A DNA stretch of 64,000 nucleotides from Roseimaritima sediminicola (lineage in GTDB: Bacteria; Planctomycetota; Planctomycetia; Pirellulales; Pirellulaceae), in assembly GCF_009618275.1 (NCBI RefSeq), contig NZ_WIAD01000019.1:1-64000 (forward strand), written 5' to 3'. The position numbers were made by a program, and so were the translations under genes. A model generated the notes under the pieces. The model did no database searches, was not told the origin of the DNA, and saw only the letters and a list, made by a program, of their open reading frames with translations. The number at the start of each line of letters is the position of its first letter. Position 1 is the first letter of the stretch. Below, piece by piece: positions 62,343 through 64,000 of the stretch.

Positions 62343-64000
62343 ATGCATCGTCGAAAACGCAGCTTTGCGATTTTCCTGTTCCCGATCGTTGCCGTTGCCA
62401 CCATCACGGCATTGTTGCTGCTGCGACCGGCAACGGTTCGAGACGCAGCGGGCGCGCACGCGGCAGTCACATTCAATCCGGTTGTGTCGACGGCGGCGTT
62501 GCCCTTGCCGCAAACCCTGCCGGTGGACGCCCCGCGCAGCGGAGCGATCGAGACGCTGGCGCGCACTCGCGTGGCCCCCGAGCGGCCCCGCCAACTGCCC
62601 GAGCGGTCCCGCCGACTGCCGGTGCAGCAGAGTGCCCACGGAAACGACCGCCCGCCGGGCGCCCTGCCTCCGGCCGCGGTCTCGTTGCACGCCCCGCTGC
62701 TGCCCGCTCGCGATGAGATGGCGGGCCTGGACGCGACAACACTGGACGCGGCGACGGGGAGCGGCCCATTCCGCGCGGCCAGCGGGCGCACGACGACCGC
62801 GCCGACCGCTGCTGCAAGCGCTGGCACCGCCGGCACGCACACCGCTCGGTTTCGCACCCCTCAGGACGCCGCCCCGCGCGCCTGGCCGCTCACACCGGCC
62901 CTGGAGCGGATGTTGGACGCCGGCATCCCGACGGCCGACGGTGGCCAGTTATCCCAAGGGCAAGCCTGGATCGCGGAAGTACGCGCCGTCCTGGACCAAC
63001 TGCGTCAGTACAACGCCCTGGGCGACCGCGAAGCCGGTGGGACGCTAGGGCGTCTGCAGCGTTTGACCGCCGAAGGTTTGGCCGACGCCGAAGCGCTCGG
63101 CGACCGCACCGCGCAGGTCGCTTGGCTGCGCGTCGGCCACGCGCTCGAGCGCCGCTTGGCGGTCTGGATGGCCGTCTGGCAAACGACGCGGCGCCCCGAC
63201 ACGCCCTACGTCGCGGCGACCGGACGGTTTGCGGTCGATACCAGCGAAGTCCGCCGCCGGGCGGCGGTGGTGGAACAATTCTGCGAACAGACCGGTGACG
63301 CCGAAGCCTGGCGTTACTACCTGTTGTTGGATCGGTTGGCCGATCCCGCGATGCCTTCCGACGCGCCGCGTCGTCGTCTGACCGCCCAGCGTTTTCTGTC
63401 GCGGATTCAGTGGAGCGGGTTGACGGCGGAACAACGCCGATGGCTGCGGGAACCGGAAGTCGAAGACTTGGCTGCGGCCCTCAGACCCTGGGCGGCCGGT
63501 CCGGTCGATTACACGCGTCTGCTGGAGCAACTGGAGCGTCAGGAGAGCGATGCCCTGGACCTGGCCAGCATCGACGTGGCCGCGACTTCGCAAACCCTGC
63601 GGTTCGCCGCCGGTTCGCACCCGCAGCAGGTGGCCGAGGCCATCAACACGTACTACCGCAACGCCAACCTGCGGCTGGCCGTTTCGCAGGATTTGCTGAA
63701 TCGTTTGCTGCCCGATCCGCCGCCGCGAACCGTGCCCGTGTCCCAAAGTATCCTGGGCACGCAGATCCACGGCACCAGCGAAGTGGCCAGCGAAGTGCAG
63801 ATCCGGCTCGTCCCGGCCGCCGACCGCTGGAACCTGCAGGTGTTGACCGATGGCCAGATCCAAGCCGAAACGACCGGGCTGAACGGGCCGGTAACGGTCC
63901 GCAACCACAGCGAAGCGGCGTTTCGCGCCTCGACCGAATTGCACGTGACCGACCGCGGCGTCCGCCTGCTGCCCTCGCAGACCGATGTCTCCCAGCAGAC
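62343..64000 (+). CDS. Large hypothetical membrane-anchored protein (3' end outside window)
   Basis: The ATG at 62343 is preceded by GGAGGGG at about eight bases; the frame is open to the window edge (about 552 codons). A single N-terminal membrane helix (FAIFLFPIVAVATITALLLL) is followed by a long Ala/Pro/Arg-rich, probably disordered region to about residue 175. A helical region follows: AWIAEVRAVLDQLRQYNALG, LEQLERQESDALDLASIDVA, EAINTYYRNANLRLAVSQDL. The last visible part (GTSEVASEVQIRLVPAADRW, NLQVLTDGQIQAETTGLNGP) is beta-like. I recognise no family. It looks like an inner-membrane-anchored periplasmic protein. Confidence 0.75.
   Translation, partial: MHRRKRSFAIFLFPIVAVATITALLLLRPATVRDAAGAHAAVTFNPVVSTAALPLPQTLPVDAPRSGAIETLARTRVAPERPRQLPERSRRLPVQQSAHGNDRPPGALPPAAVSLHAPLLPARDEMAGLDATTLDAATGSGPFRAASGRTTTAPTAAASAGTAGTHTARFRTPQDAAPRAWPLTPALERMLDAGIPTADGGQLSQGQAWIAEVRAVLDQLRQYNALGDREAGGTLGRLQRLTAEGLADAEALGDRTAQVAWLRVGHALERRLAVWMAVWQTTRRPDTPYVAATGRFAVDTSEVRRRAAVVEQFCEQTGDAEAWRYYLLLDRLADPAMPSDAPRRRLTAQRFLSRIQWSGLTAEQRRWLREPEVEDLAAALRPWAAGPVDYTRLLEQLERQESDALDLASIDVAATSQTLRFAAGSHPQQVAEAINTYYRNANLRLAVSQDLLNRLLPDPPPRTVPVSQSILGTQIHGTSEVASEVQIRLVPAADRWNLQVLTDGQIQAETTGLNGPVTVRNHSEAAFRASTELHVTDRGVRLLPSQTDVSQQ

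Overview
This window looks like chromosomal DNA of a Planctomycetes bacterium, most likely a Pirellulales member related to Rhodopirellula. Several family-level markers support this. There are giant surface proteins with an N-terminal LEPR-XLL-type motif and a dockerin, a YTV-repeat cell-wall protein, a cytochrome / DUF1549-DUF1553 / DUF1501 cluster, and a microcompartment operon of the planctomycete-verrucomicrobial type. No rRNA, tRNA, CRISPR array, prophage or intact insertion sequence was recognised.

Layout. 1-15 kb (minus): a receiver-less sigma54-type activator, a pseudo-receiver with Asn at the phospho-acceptor site, and two tandem giant exported proteins; the receiver gene overlaps the first giant gene by ATGA. 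15-19 kb: an outer-membrane barrel protein, a hexanucleotide repeat tract, a frame-broken lipoprotein gene with 16-bp tandem repeats, an unknown gene and hisH. 19-24 kb: a PAS/GAF/receiver protein and the YTV-repeat protein with its own promoter and terminator. 24-31 kb: a full RecQ, a RecQ truncated at the zinc site, a UvrD/PcrA helicase, a DUF819 membrane protein and infA.

32-41.6 kb (minus) is a complete microcompartment locus. It has a DeoR regulator, PduL-type phosphotransacylase, two BMC-H and three BMC-P shell proteins, acetate kinase, CoA-acylating aldehyde dehydrogenase, class II aldolase, an NAD-dependent lactate/malate dehydrogenase-family enzyme and an RpiB-like protein of unknown role. 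By analogy with the characterised planctomycete organelle, the aldolase cleaves fuculose- or rhamnulose-1-phosphate. The resulting lactaldehyde is oxidised to an acyl-CoA, which PduL and AckA convert to acid plus ATP, while the dehydrogenase recycles NAD.

42-47.4 kb (plus) encodes an exported TPR-like protein, ExbB, ExbD and a protein whose second membrane helix carries the TonB Ser-x3-His signature. That protein ends in an alpha/alpha-toroid (prenyltransferase-repeat) domain instead of a TonB C-terminal domain. I rate this the most interesting candidate for an undescribed system. 47.4-59 kb: two membrane proteins, then a four-gene exported operon (DUF1501, pre-peptidase domain protein, DUF1549/DUF1553, cytochrome-WD40). 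59-64 kb: a small Cys/Pro/Ala-rich secreted protein, a coiled-coil protein, a glycosyltransferase and the start of a large unknown protein that runs off the window.

Several families of short dispersed repeats fill the gaps between genes, including gaps inside the BMC and ExbBD operons. One family forms MITE-like elements with 11-bp terminal inverted repeats.
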